Shown: positions 47,553-55,869 of the stretch, piece by piece
Position numbering within the stretch: the first letter of the stretch is position 1
Layout: each line of letters starts with the position of its first letter
Origin: CAYVFC01 sp964450715
GTDB lineage: Bacteria; Myxococcota_A; Polyangia; Polyangiales; JAFGIB01
Direction of reading: 5' to 3'
Assembly (NCBI GenBank): GCA_964450715.1
Contig: CAYVFC010000007.1
Coordinates: 1-64,000 of the forward strand
DNA length: 64,000 nucleotides
The notes under the pieces: generated by a model
Databases searched by the model: none
Told to the model about the DNA's origin: nothing
What the model saw: only the letters and a program-made list of their open reading frames with translations
Position numbers and translations under genes: made by a program

Positions 47553-49726
47553 ACCGCGACCGGACGGCGGCGGCCCGGGGAAGGGGCGGACCCGAATCGG
47601 GTGCAGGCCCGGCTCGGGTCGCGCTCTTCGGTTTCATTTTGCTGCAAGTATTCCAAGCGGTAGTGCGCGCGCAGCCGCCCGGGCCGCCGCCCCTGCAGCC
47701 GCCTTTACCCACCGACCTAGCGCCCCTGCAGCTGCCGCCCGAGCCCGTGCAGCCCGGGCCGCTCGGGCCCGCGGTACTGGAACCGGAGCCGCCGGCGTCC
47801 GAGGAGCTGAACCTCGAGTCGATCATGGCCGCGCTTCCCGAGGGGATGCAGGCCGAGGCCGAGGAGATGGAGGCCTGGCTTTACTCCGAGCTCGGCCACC
47901 ACATCCGGGCGCGCGAGGCAGCCGAGGTCATTCTGGAGGAGACCCCCGGTTCCTACCTGGCCCACTTGGTGCTGGCCATGACCCACCACTATGCGGAGTC
48001 CAATCTCCCGCGAGCCCTGTTCCACCTGGAGCGGGCGCGACAGCTGTTCGAGCGGCGCCACGGGCCCACGCCGGCAAGCGGGACGCCCTGGCGGTGGCAC
48101 ATCATACTGCTCAAGGAGCTGGCGGTGCTCCACGGTGATCTGGAGCGCTACCCGGAGCAGCTCGCCATCATCGCCCGCTACAACGAGCTATACGAACCGG
48201 ATCTGGTCGCCGAGCGCGCCTGGCCTTTAATGAAGCTCCGACGTTTCCGCGAGGCCCGGCTGGCGGCCGAGCTGGGCCTGGCCACCGATCGCTACGAGCA
48301 GCGCAAGATCGCTTTGAACGCTCTATGCGCCATCGAGTTCGAGGCGGGCGACGACCAGAAGAGCTACCGCGCCTGCGGGCGGGCGCTAGAGGATGCCCGC
48401 CAATCCGATCTCTTTGCCTCGTCGGTGGACCTGACCAACTTAGCCGAGGCGGCCCGGGCGCTGTTCAAGCTGGACGAGGCCGAGAGCCTGGCGCTCGAGG
48501 CCACCAGGACCTCCTCGCAATCCTGGTACGCCAATCCCTGGCTGGAGCTCTCGGAGCTGTATCTGCGCGCGGGGCGGTTCCAGCAGGCGCTGCGGGCGTT
48601 GAGGGAGATCCAGCACTACCGCGCCCGCCGCCCCCCGCACGCGCGCCACGCCGACCGCAACGAGGTTCAGCGAGCGCTGGCCGCTTTCCTGCTGGCCGCG
48701 GGCCGGCCGCGCGATGCGATGAACATCACCGCCCGGGCGCTGGCGGCGCCCGACCGCCGCTCGCACGCCAGCCGCGATCCGCTGCAGGACCGCATGGTGC
48801 TGGCTTTGCTCGATCGCCGCGCGAGGCTCTCGGCCGCGGAGCGGTGGCGGGAACGGGCCGCCGTCGAGCCGCTGCACCGCGCGGCGTTCAGCCGGCTGCG
48901 GGCGCTGTGGCTGCGCCTGACGGCCTGGCGCTCGGCTCAGCAAGTCCGGCGCCTGTTGCAGGGGGAGAAACGGCTGGTGGGTGCCTTTCGTATCGGCACC
49001 TCGCGCTCGGCGGTTACGCCGCCCTGGCTGCTCGGCGATCTGGCGGAAGTCCTGGGTGCGGGTGTGGCCGGCGAGGCCTTGCGCCGAGCCCGCCGCGACG
49101 ACCCCCGTCCGGGCGCGGGGGCCTACTACGATGCGCTAGGGGCTGAGGTGCACGCCAGGTGGGGAGAGCCGGCGCGTGCACGCGCGCTCGCCCGGGCCGC
49201 GCTGGGCTCACTGGGGGAACGCGAGTCCATGCTCCGCGCCCGGGTGATGGCCGCGGCCGCGCGAGCAGCAGGTTCGAGCGGAAACGTCGAGGATCTTCTC
49301 GGGTACGTGGAGAGCGCGCTTTTCCTCGACCCGGGGGTCTTCCGCAGACTTGATCTTCGTATCCCCGTACGCATAGACGCTGCCGGGGGCGAGCTGGCGC
49401 AGAGAGCCGCAGAGCTGCTGGCCGGCTCGCGCCGCCTGCTGGTCGCGCAGCCCGGGCTCGTGCTCCGGGTCCGGGCGAGCGGCAGCGGCGCGACCGCCTG
49501 CCTGCTCGGCCGCCGCCGATCCGAGCCGCTCGGCTGCGGAGAGCTGCCGCCGGGCGACGGATGGGACGCCGCCGCAGCGGCCGCCAGCCTCTACATTTCC
49601 TTTCACCGCGATGCCTTCGCCCCCCGGGTCGACCTGACCCGCGCCGACATCAACGCCATCGTGGGGGGCGAGCGCATGGTAGATGATCAGCTGAAGTCGG
49701 TTCTGCAGGAGTCCGATTCGCCCTGA
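47549..49726 (+). CDS. Exported TPR protein
   Basis: The start is probably TTG at 47549, giving a TTGA overlap with the MoxR stop and an N-terminus with a signal (VALFGFILLQVFQAVVRAQ). An upstream in-frame start would cut into the MoxR gene. The protein has about 725 residues: a Pro-rich spacer follows the signal (about 45-80), then a long series of helical repeats (about 90-480) such as GRFQQALRALREIQHY. The C-terminal 200 residues are mixed. It may be an extracytoplasmic interaction partner of the DUF58-MoxR-TgpA set, which is inference from position. No catalytic motif is seen. Confidence 0.75.
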   Translation: MNRDRTAAARGRGGPESGAGPARVALFGFILLQVFQAVVRAQPPGPPPLQPPLPTDLAPLQLPPEPVQPGPLGPAVLEPEPPASEELNLESIMAALPEGMQAEAEEMEAWLYSELGHHIRAREAAEVILEETPGSYLAHLVLAMTHHYAESNLPRALFHLERARQLFERRHGPTPASGTPWRWHIILLKELAVLHGDLERYPEQLAIIARYNELYEPDLVAERAWPLMKLRRFREARLAAELGLATDRYEQRKIALNALCAIEFEAGDDQKSYRACGRALEDARQSDLFASSVDLTNLAEAARALFKLDEAESLALEATRTSSQSWYANPWLELSELYLRAGRFQQALRALREIQHYRARRPPHARHADRNEVQRALAAFLLAAGRPRDAMNITARALAAPDRRSHASRDPLQDRMVLALLDRRARLSAAERWRERAAVEPLHRAAFSRLRALWLRLTAWRSAQQVRRLLQGEKRLVGAFRIGTSRSAVTPPWLLGDLAEVLGAGVAGEALRRARRDDPRPGAGAYYDALGAEVHARWGEPARARALARAALGSLGERESMLRARVMAAAARAAGSSGNVEDLLGYVESALFLDPGVFRRLDLRIPVRIDAAGGELAQRAAELLAGSRRLLVAQPGLVLRVRASGSGATACLLGRRRSEPLGCGELPPGDGWDAAAAAASLYISFHRDAFAPRVDLTRADINAIVGGERMVDDQLKSVLQESDSP

Positions 49727-49918
49727 TCTCAGCCGGAGAGCAGATCCCGACCGGTAGGCCGGTATTGAACTCGACGCTGGTGCGTGATACTTCCGAGACC
49801 TGTGGGCTTCCCGCGGGTCATACCCGTCTGATAGCAGAAAAGATCGACCGGGGCAGGCGATCCGGTAGTATAATTTCAGGCGAAAAAGCACGGTGAACAG
49901 CCGGGGGTCGCACGACCA

Positions 49919-51304
49919 GTGAAAGCGCAGCTTGCAGCCGTTCAGAAGTTCTTCTGGATACTGCTGACCTGCTCGGCGGTGGTGGCCATGGCCGCGGCGC
50001 CTCTGGGCGGCAACGGGCGGTTGATGACCGGATTGCGCGAGCTTATGGGGTTTGACCAGGGCTTCGACCGCGGCAAGCTGGAGGCGTTCCTGTTCGAAAG
50101 TGCCGCCGGGCAGGGCGAGGTAGCGCTGGCCGAGGTCGCCGCGCGGGCGAACCGGCAACGCGAGGGTCTGCTGAGCCTGCCCGAATCGCCGCCGCCGCCG
50201 GTCGTTCCCCTGGCCGGGGTGCAGCTGGCCACGCTGGCCGCGGTCAACGCGTTCTGCGGGCAAAAGGCTTCAGTCGAGATCGGCTCGCCGCGGCCGCAGC
50301 AGCTCTCCGACTCCCTGGTCTGGCGCCTTCCCAAGCGGGAGGACGGTGCCGGATACGAGCTACGAAAGGCCGAGTTGCTTCCGGCGCTGGTCGACCGGGC
50401 CGACGTCGAGCTGGAGGAAAAAGTCATCGCCGCGCGCAATGAGGCGCGAGAACGCAGGAAGGCCTACCTGCAGGCCAGGCGGTCGTACGAGAAGGCCGAC
50501 GCCCGTTTCGTGACGCTTCGCAAGCGCCGGGCGCACTGGCGACCCATGCTCAAGGCGCAGGAGAAGCGCGACGAGGCGCGCGCGGAGACCGAGGCCCGTA
50601 GGAAAGAGATGGACCAGGCCGACCAGGAGTACGAAACGCTGGCGCTTCAGGCGAGAAAGTACCGGCAGCCCGAAACCTCTGCCAAGGCCTCGCCCGGGGC
50701 CGTGCAGCGGGCGGCGGTCGCGGTCACGCTGGGGCAAGAGGGAGCGACCGAACCGATACGGATCGTCTTTCCCCTCTCGCTCAGGGTACGACCGGTGCCC
50801 GTGTTGCCGCTCACGGGCTGCGCTTTTACGGCCACCAAGGCGGCCGGTATCTGGGAGGAGGTCTCGGAGCTCGACGCCGAGCAGGCCATCGCCCGGGTGC
50901 AGGCCAAGTTCTCCTGGCACTACGGCGGGGTGGGCAAGGCCTTTCTTCAGGTCGCGCCCGTCGTGCTGCTCTGCCTGGTCGGGATCCTGTTCCTGCGCAT
51001 TCGCAAGGCGTCGGCCAGCTATAACCCGTTCGACAAGATAAGCGGGGTCGGAGGGCTGCCGTTGGTAGGTCTCAAGCCCGCCGTGCTCAACTTGCTGGTG
51101 ATCGTATTGCTGCCGCTGCTCGGCTGCGTTTTGTGCGTCTGGTCTTTGATGCAGATAGACGTGATACCGGCCGCACCCATCCTCAGCGCGCTTCTGGTGC
51201 TCGGGCTGGGAGCGCTCTGCTACGCTCGCATGAACGAGCTCAGCAACCTGCGCGACGCCGTCAACCGCAGCCACCGGGCCTCGCAAGCGCCTCCCGGCAG
51301 CTGA
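49919..51304 (+). CDS. Coiled-coil membrane protein of unknown function
   Basis: This 461-residue protein has an N-terminal hydrophobic segment (about 8-28), a long charged coiled coil with many Arg, Glu and Lys residues (about 160-260, with QARRSYEKADARFVTLRKRR), and three C-terminal transmembrane helices (about 335-450). GTG at 49919 gives MKAQLAAVQKFFWILL. I recognise no domain. It lies 192 bp after the TPR gene in the same direction and may share in the envelope cluster. The topology suggests the coiled coil is outside the membrane. Confidence 0.65.
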   Translation: MKAQLAAVQKFFWILLTCSAVVAMAAAPLGGNGRLMTGLRELMGFDQGFDRGKLEAFLFESAAGQGEVALAEVAARANRQREGLLSLPESPPPPVVPLAGVQLATLAAVNAFCGQKASVEIGSPRPQQLSDSLVWRLPKREDGAGYELRKAELLPALVDRADVELEEKVIAARNEARERRKAYLQARRSYEKADARFVTLRKRRAHWRPMLKAQEKRDEARAETEARRKEMDQADQEYETLALQARKYRQPETSAKASPGAVQRAAVAVTLGQEGATEPIRIVFPLSLRVRPVPVLPLTGCAFTATKAAGIWEEVSELDAEQAIARVQAKFSWHYGGVGKAFLQVAPVVLLCLVGILFLRIRKASASYNPFDKISGVGGLPLVGLKPAVLNLLVIVLLPLLGCVLCVWSLMQIDVIPAAPILSALLVLGLGALCYARMNELSNLRDAVNRSHRASQAPPGS

Positions 51305-51451
51305 AATCTAGCGGCCCGTCGAACGACTATAAAACAGCCGGTCGCATGATCGCGGCGAGCCGGCGCTGAACGTGACCCCTGTTCACGTCCATGAATTCGT
51401 ACGGCTTACTCCCGGAATTACAGCGCGAGAGCCGCCCTGCGGAGGTGGTAT

Positions 51452-53311
51452 ATGAAGAGAATTGAACTTGGCCTGAAACGCTATTTGGTTTATGGTTCCG
51501 CCGTGATTACGCTCTCGAAAAACGAGGTTGGCGACCGTGGTCGCCGTGATTTTTTTTCGATATCCGTTCTGCAGCCCCTTGCCGGTATCGCGCTAGTCGC
51601 GCTGCTGGTGCCGCTCGCCGGTTGCGAGAATTTCGACTTGCCGGTCGACGACGAAGGTTCCTCGTCGACCAGGGACGCCGGAACGGCACCGGTCAGAACG
51701 ACCGCGCCCGACAGCGGCGGCGCGGTTTCCTCTATGGACGCGGGCCCGGCCGGCCCGGAACCAAACGAGGGGCAGGAGCCGACCGAGCTCAAGACCGACT
51801 TCGTGGTGGCGCAGGCCGGAAAGGACCTGATATTCGTTCCCAATCCCGCGAACCACGTGGTAACGGCCATCGATCCGCAGAGCCTGGGCATCCGCTTCCT
51901 GCCCGCGGGCAACCGGCCCACCTACCTGGCCGCCTGTCCAGCCGCGAACGTGGCGGTGGCCATCGACAAGGGCGCGGGCAGGGCGGCGGTGATCCGGGTC
52001 TCGCGTGCGTCGTTTCCCGACCCGGTCATGGTGGACGTGGGCCGCGGCGCCAACGCGGTCGCCTTCTCGCCGCGCTGTCTTTACGCCGTGGTCTACTACG
52101 ATCCCGAGTACGTGGGCGAGGAAGACAGTACGGGCGGCTACCAGGAGGTGAGCGTCATCGATCTGGCGCAGGGCGACGAACGCTCGGTCCGGATCACGGT
52201 CGGCCTCCGACCTCGCGAGATCATCTTCGAGAAGGAGGGCAAGGGGGCCTTCTTCGTCACCGAGGACGGCGTATCGACCGTCACCTTCGCCGACGTGTTC
52301 GGGGATGACGCCGATTCGGCGCTGGCCGAGACCGTGGACTTCGGCAGCGAGCTGGAGACGGGGAAGGTGCAGATCGGCCTCTCTCCCTACGGCCGCTTCG
52401 TGACCGGATACGAGAAGGGCAAGAGCCAGCTGTACCTGCTGGACAACGCTACCGAAACCCTTACGTCGTTGGACATGGTCGAGGTTCTAAACGCGTCGAA
52501 CGAGATGCCGGACGCCGGAACGCCCGCCGCGGACGGGGACGCTGGAGTTGAAGAGTCGGACGAATCGGAGCCGACCGAGGAGGCGGCACCCTTGACCGAG
52601 GCGGCTATCTCGCAGGTGACGATCGCGCCTTCCGGCAGATTCGCCCTGGTCTCTATCCCGGAGCCGGGAGTGGTGTTGAAGATCAAGATCCCCGGTGGAT
52701 TCGATGAACCCTCCACCATCGTCGCGCTGACCGAGAACGAAGCCAACGACAGCGCGGTGATCGATCCGGAAGAGATGACCGCGCTCATCTTCGACCGGGC
52801 CGGCCGCGGCTCCTATCTGAAGGTGGTCGACCTGGAAGCCGAGGAAGCCGAGACGAGGCGGGTGCGGCTGGCGGGACCCGTCGACGAGATCCACTACGCT
52901 CCCGGGGGCAAGACGGCGCTGATCCTCCACAACTCAGAAGGCGCACCCTGGGAATTCAAGGCCACCGGATTCAGCGCGCTGGCGGTGGATAGCGGCGCGC
53001 CCCCGCGGTTCTACGCCACCAGCGTACCGCCGGGCAGCTACCTGTTTTCCAGCGATGCCGGGGCGATGTTCATGCTGCTGCGGGACGACGCGCTGGGCAC
53101 GCGCCAGCTGTTGCGGGTCTCGCTCGACAGCCTGCTGGTAGAGCCGATCGATCTGGAGCGCAGGCCTCGCGGGTTGGGGGTGATGCCGAACGTCGATCGG
53201 GTGCTGGTCGACCATGTGCATCCGGACGGGCACGTCGCGCTGTTCGACTGGACGGGCGCGATCACCGACTCGCTGGTGGGCTACCAAATCGTCGATCGGA
53301 TCAAGGAGTAA
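51452..53311 (+). CDS. Propeller-like lipoprotein with long N-terminus
   Basis: A GGAGG site 8 bases upstream supports ATG 51452. The first 40 residues are unusual; the hydrophobic signal and the lipobox PLAGC appear only around residue 58. The mature protein (about 560 residues) has an Asp/Ala/Gly-rich linker and repeated strands like HVVTAIDPQSLGIRFLPAG and EVSVIDLAQGDERSVRITV, typical of a YncE/NHL-type beta propeller. Paralogous to the next gene, with which it is probably cotranscribed (3-bp gap). A run of eight T at 51550-51557 lies within the odd N-terminal region. Confidence 0.7.
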   Translation: MKRIELGLKRYLVYGSAVITLSKNEVGDRGRRDFFSISVLQPLAGIALVALLVPLAGCENFDLPVDDEGSSSTRDAGTAPVRTTAPDSGGAVSSMDAGPAGPEPNEGQEPTELKTDFVVAQAGKDLIFVPNPANHVVTAIDPQSLGIRFLPAGNRPTYLAACPAANVAVAIDKGAGRAAVIRVSRASFPDPVMVDVGRGANAVAFSPRCLYAVVYYDPEYVGEEDSTGGYQEVSVIDLAQGDERSVRITVGLRPREIIFEKEGKGAFFVTEDGVSTVTFADVFGDDADSALAETVDFGSELETGKVQIGLSPYGRFVTGYEKGKSQLYLLDNATETLTSLDMVEVLNASNEMPDAGTPAADGDAGVEESDESEPTEEAAPLTEAAISQVTIAPSGRFALVSIPEPGVVLKIKIPGGFDEPSTIVALTENEANDSAVIDPEEMTALIFDRAGRGSYLKVVDLEAEEAETRRVRLAGPVDEIHYAPGGKTALILHNSEGAPWEFKATGFSALAVDSGAPPRFYATSVPPGSYLFSSDAGAMFMLLRDDALGTRQLLRVSLDSLLVEPIDLERRPRGLGVMPNVDRVLVDHVHPDGHVALFDWTGAITDSLVGYQIVDRIKE

Positions 53312-53314
53312 GCC

Positions 53315-54922
53315 ATGAAGCGACTACCCTTCGTCTTTCTCTTCCTGGTTCAGGCGTCGCTGCTGGCGTGCGAGTCCGATTCGAGCGACGGCGAACCGGA
53401 GCGGGATCCCATCTCATTGCTGGGCCAGCCACTGGCCATCGACGCCTCGCTGTTGCTGGTAGACGCCGAGTTCGACCGGGCCTTTCTGCTCGATCTATCG
53501 GAAGACGATTTGGCCGCGAGCAAGATGGTCGTCGATCTGCCGGCCAACCCCTTCCGGGTCGAGCTGCGGAACGGGCGGGCCAAGGAGGCGCTGATCCTCT
53601 CGGCCGGGCGTAGAGGCGTCGCCCAGGGCACCGCGCTGTCGGCGCTGAGGGTCAACGGAAAGATCCGCACCTACCAGGTGTCGACTCCCTTCGACTCGCT
53701 GGTGCAGACCGAGGACGGCCGGTACGCGGTCCTTTATTACGGTCTTGATTCGGATCGGCTGCTTTCCAGCCTCAACGAGATCGCCATCGTGGATCTGCAA
53801 GCCGAGGTGGACGAGAGGGCGGCGGTGGTCCGGCGCAGCGTGGAAACCCCCGGCGGTCCTCCGACCGGGCTGGAGGTATCACCTCCGCTGGCGCTGGGGA
53901 GCGACGAGAAGTTTCTGGCGGTACTGCTCTCCGACTCGCACGTGACCTTGGTGGATCTCGACGATCTCGACCGCAACGAGACCGTCATCCGGCTGAGCAG
54001 CGGCGAGGGGAATGCGGCCGTGCGTCCCGAGCAGGTCGCCTTTTACGCGGAGGCGGGCGCCGTCTACGTACGGGCTGCCAACTCGGACGACGTGTTCGCC
54101 ATCCGTATCGAGAAGGACGGAAACGACTTCGTAACGGCGATCGAGCAGCTGACCGCGGGGACCGCTCCCTCCGAGATCGCGGTCTACGGGGAGGGAGACA
54201 GCGCGCGTCTGCTGGTGGTTTCCGAGAGCGATCAGCAGGTGCATATCGTCGACATCTCCCGGCCGACGGAGGGGAGCGACGGCTCGGGCGACGCGGCAGC
54301 GGGCGTAGCGGGCATCGTTCATATCGATCTGCAGTGGGCCGCGGACCGCCTGTTGATCTACGATTCCGAGGCACCCGAGGAATCGGACGTCGACACGCAG
54401 CAGCACGCTTTGCTCTACCGGCAGGGCGGTCAGACCGTGACCTTCCTGGATCTACTGGACGCGGAGACGGCCGAGGAGCGGAACCTGGAGACGGTCAGGA
54501 TAGGCGATCCGATCGCGAGCCTGGAGCTGCTTCAGGACCAGAACCTGGTACTGATCGTCCAGGAGAGCTCGCGGATACGGGTGCTGGATCTGCAGGAACG
54601 CAAGATCGTCACCACCGTACACGTGCAGGGTAGCCTCTACAATTCAGTCTTCAGCGCGGACCTGCCGCGCCTCTGGATCGCGCCCCCGGGCCAATACTTC
54701 GCGGGGTGCGTGAACCTGCAGAGCGGCGATACCGAGGAGGTGCTGCTCGATCGCAGCCTGGACGGCTTCCTGGTGGCGCCCGAGCCGAAGCTGGCGGTGG
54801 CGATTCACGAGCTCGCCGGGGATGAGGAGGAGGGAACCGTGGACAGCATCGCTATCACCGTGCTGGACGCGCTCGATCCGGACCGGGACGAGGCGGTGAC
54901 CTTCGACGGTTTCCTGGACTGA
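53315..54922 (+). CDS. Propeller-like lipoprotein
   Basis: This 535-residue lipoprotein has a standard signal (MKRLPFVFLFLVQASLLACE; Cys near 19) and a repeat-rich mature domain. Its motifs, such as EIAIVDLQAEVDERAAV, HVTLVDLDDLDRNETVI and QVHIVDISRPTEGS, fit a seven-bladed propeller. It resembles the gene just upstream (VLYYGLDSD against VVYYDPE). AAGGAG precedes ATG 53315 and overlaps the upstream stop region. The role is unknown; such proteins may bind surface partners. It is followed by the repeat copy 3 and convergent Cys-rich gene. Confidence 0.75.
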   Translation: MKRLPFVFLFLVQASLLACESDSSDGEPERDPISLLGQPLAIDASLLLVDAEFDRAFLLDLSEDDLAASKMVVDLPANPFRVELRNGRAKEALILSAGRRGVAQGTALSALRVNGKIRTYQVSTPFDSLVQTEDGRYAVLYYGLDSDRLLSSLNEIAIVDLQAEVDERAAVVRRSVETPGGPPTGLEVSPPLALGSDEKFLAVLLSDSHVTLVDLDDLDRNETVIRLSSGEGNAAVRPEQVAFYAEAGAVYVRAANSDDVFAIRIEKDGNDFVTAIEQLTAGTAPSEIAVYGEGDSARLLVVSESDQQVHIVDISRPTEGSDGSGDAAAGVAGIVHIDLQWAADRLLIYDSEAPEESDVDTQQHALLYRQGGQTVTFLDLLDAETAEERNLETVRIGDPIASLELLQDQNLVLIVQESSRIRVLDLQERKIVTTVHVQGSLYNSVFSADLPRLWIAPPGQYFAGCVNLQSGDTEEVLLDRSLDGFLVAPEPKLAVAIHELAGDEEEGTVDSIAITVLDALDPDRDEAVTFDGFLD

Positions 54923-54931
54923 CTCTCACCC

Positions 54932-55059
54932 GTTCGGGCGGGCGCAAGGCCTGCCGCTACGCCCGTAGTGTAGCGGACCGCGTAGGGGAGGGGCTTGCCC
55001 CCTCCCTTTCGGTCCTGCCCATAGTTGTTGTTCGGGCGGGCGCAAGGCCTGCCGCTACG
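54932..55059. repeat. Dispersed intergenic repeat, copy 3
   Basis: Two identical 30-bp units, 54932-54961 and 55030-55059, start with GTTCGGGCGGGCGCAAGGCC. They flank the 25-bp unit 54982-55006, which is the exact reverse complement of 36464-36488. The whole lies between convergent genes. No coding potential is seen. Confidence 0.9.
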
Positions 55060-55098
55060 GGGGCGGACGAATCCCGCGAAAGACCCGGGGGTATGCCG

Positions 55099-55668
55099 TC
55101 AGCCGCAGAGCTGGACGCAGACCTTGAAACCCACTCCGGGGTCGGTGCACATGGCACCGCTCAAGCCGGTGGCGGCGCAATCGGCGTCCGTCGAGCAGAC
55201 GGGCGGGATGCCGTTGGAATCCACGCAGATCTGGAAGCCCTCCATCTCGACGCAGTTGAAGCCGCTCGGGCAGCCTCCCGCGTCGCCTCCCGAGCCTCCC
55301 GCTGCCGAATCCGATCCCGCCGTACCCGCACCGGCGGAAACGCTCGAGCAGTCGCACGGCGAGTAGGTGTTGTCCCGCAGGCAGAAGCGGATGCCTACAC
55401 CTCCGCCCGAGCAGGCGCAGGAGGCCTCGGCGCCCGGCGTACGGCAGGTCGACGATTGGCCGTCCGAGCACTGGCAGTCGGTATAGGTACCGTCTCCCAG
55501 ACAGAACCGCACGCCGTCGAGCCCATTACCGCAGGTACAGCTCTCGGACTCACCGATTTCGGGGCAGTCGTCGCCTTCGGTGTCCGCGCCGTCGTCGGTT
55601 TCGCACCCGACGCCGCAGAAGACCAACAGTACCGCCGCCATCACCGCCATCAAGATTGGATTTCTCAT
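55099..55668 (-). CDS. Cys-rich lipoprotein
   Basis: I start this lipoprotein at ATG 55668 (MRNPILMAVMAAVLLVFCGVGC), with the lipobox CGVGC near residue 22; GTG 55686 would add six residues. The mature part has two Cys-rich units of the CTCGNGLDGVRFCLGDGTY and CACSGGGVGIRFCLRDNTY type. A Gly/Ala-rich linker and a third Cys cluster (CSTDADCAATGLSGAMC) follow. The first units closely resemble the N-terminal units of the 711-residue protein divergently encoded 200 bp away. Function is unknown; surface location is likely. Confidence 0.75.
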   Translation of the reverse strand: MRNPILMAVMAAVLLVFCGVGCETDDGADTEGDDCPEIGESESCTCGNGLDGVRFCLGDGTYTDCQCSDGQSSTCRTPGAEASCACSGGGVGIRFCLRDNTYSPCDCSSVSAGAGTAGSDSAAGGSGGDAGGCPSGFNCVEMEGFQICVDSNGIPPVCSTDADCAATGLSGAMCTDPGVGFKVCVQLCG

Positions 55669-55869
55669 ACCTTTAGGTCGACTCACGAGTGGGCATTGTT
55701 CATGGAATCGCGCAAGGGTTCAAGTGATTTTGTTTTTTTACCGGGCTCTCGAAATGGGGACACTTCGCAAGGCGACACGCGGCACGAGGTGCTGCGAGGT
55801 GGACTGAAATCGGCTTTCGGCGTATGTTTTGACGGCCATAAGCGATCACGGCCGGTCGGGAAAGAGAAG

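Noticed and set aside
54932..55059. CRISPR array
   Set aside because: Only two identical 30-bp units, with no regular spacers and no cas genes; it belongs to a dispersed repeat.
55093..55869. Extension of the Cys-repeat protein upstream by 259 residues
   Set aside because: The natural signal peptide begins at 55870, and the extension overlaps the opposing Cys-rich lipoprotein gene.
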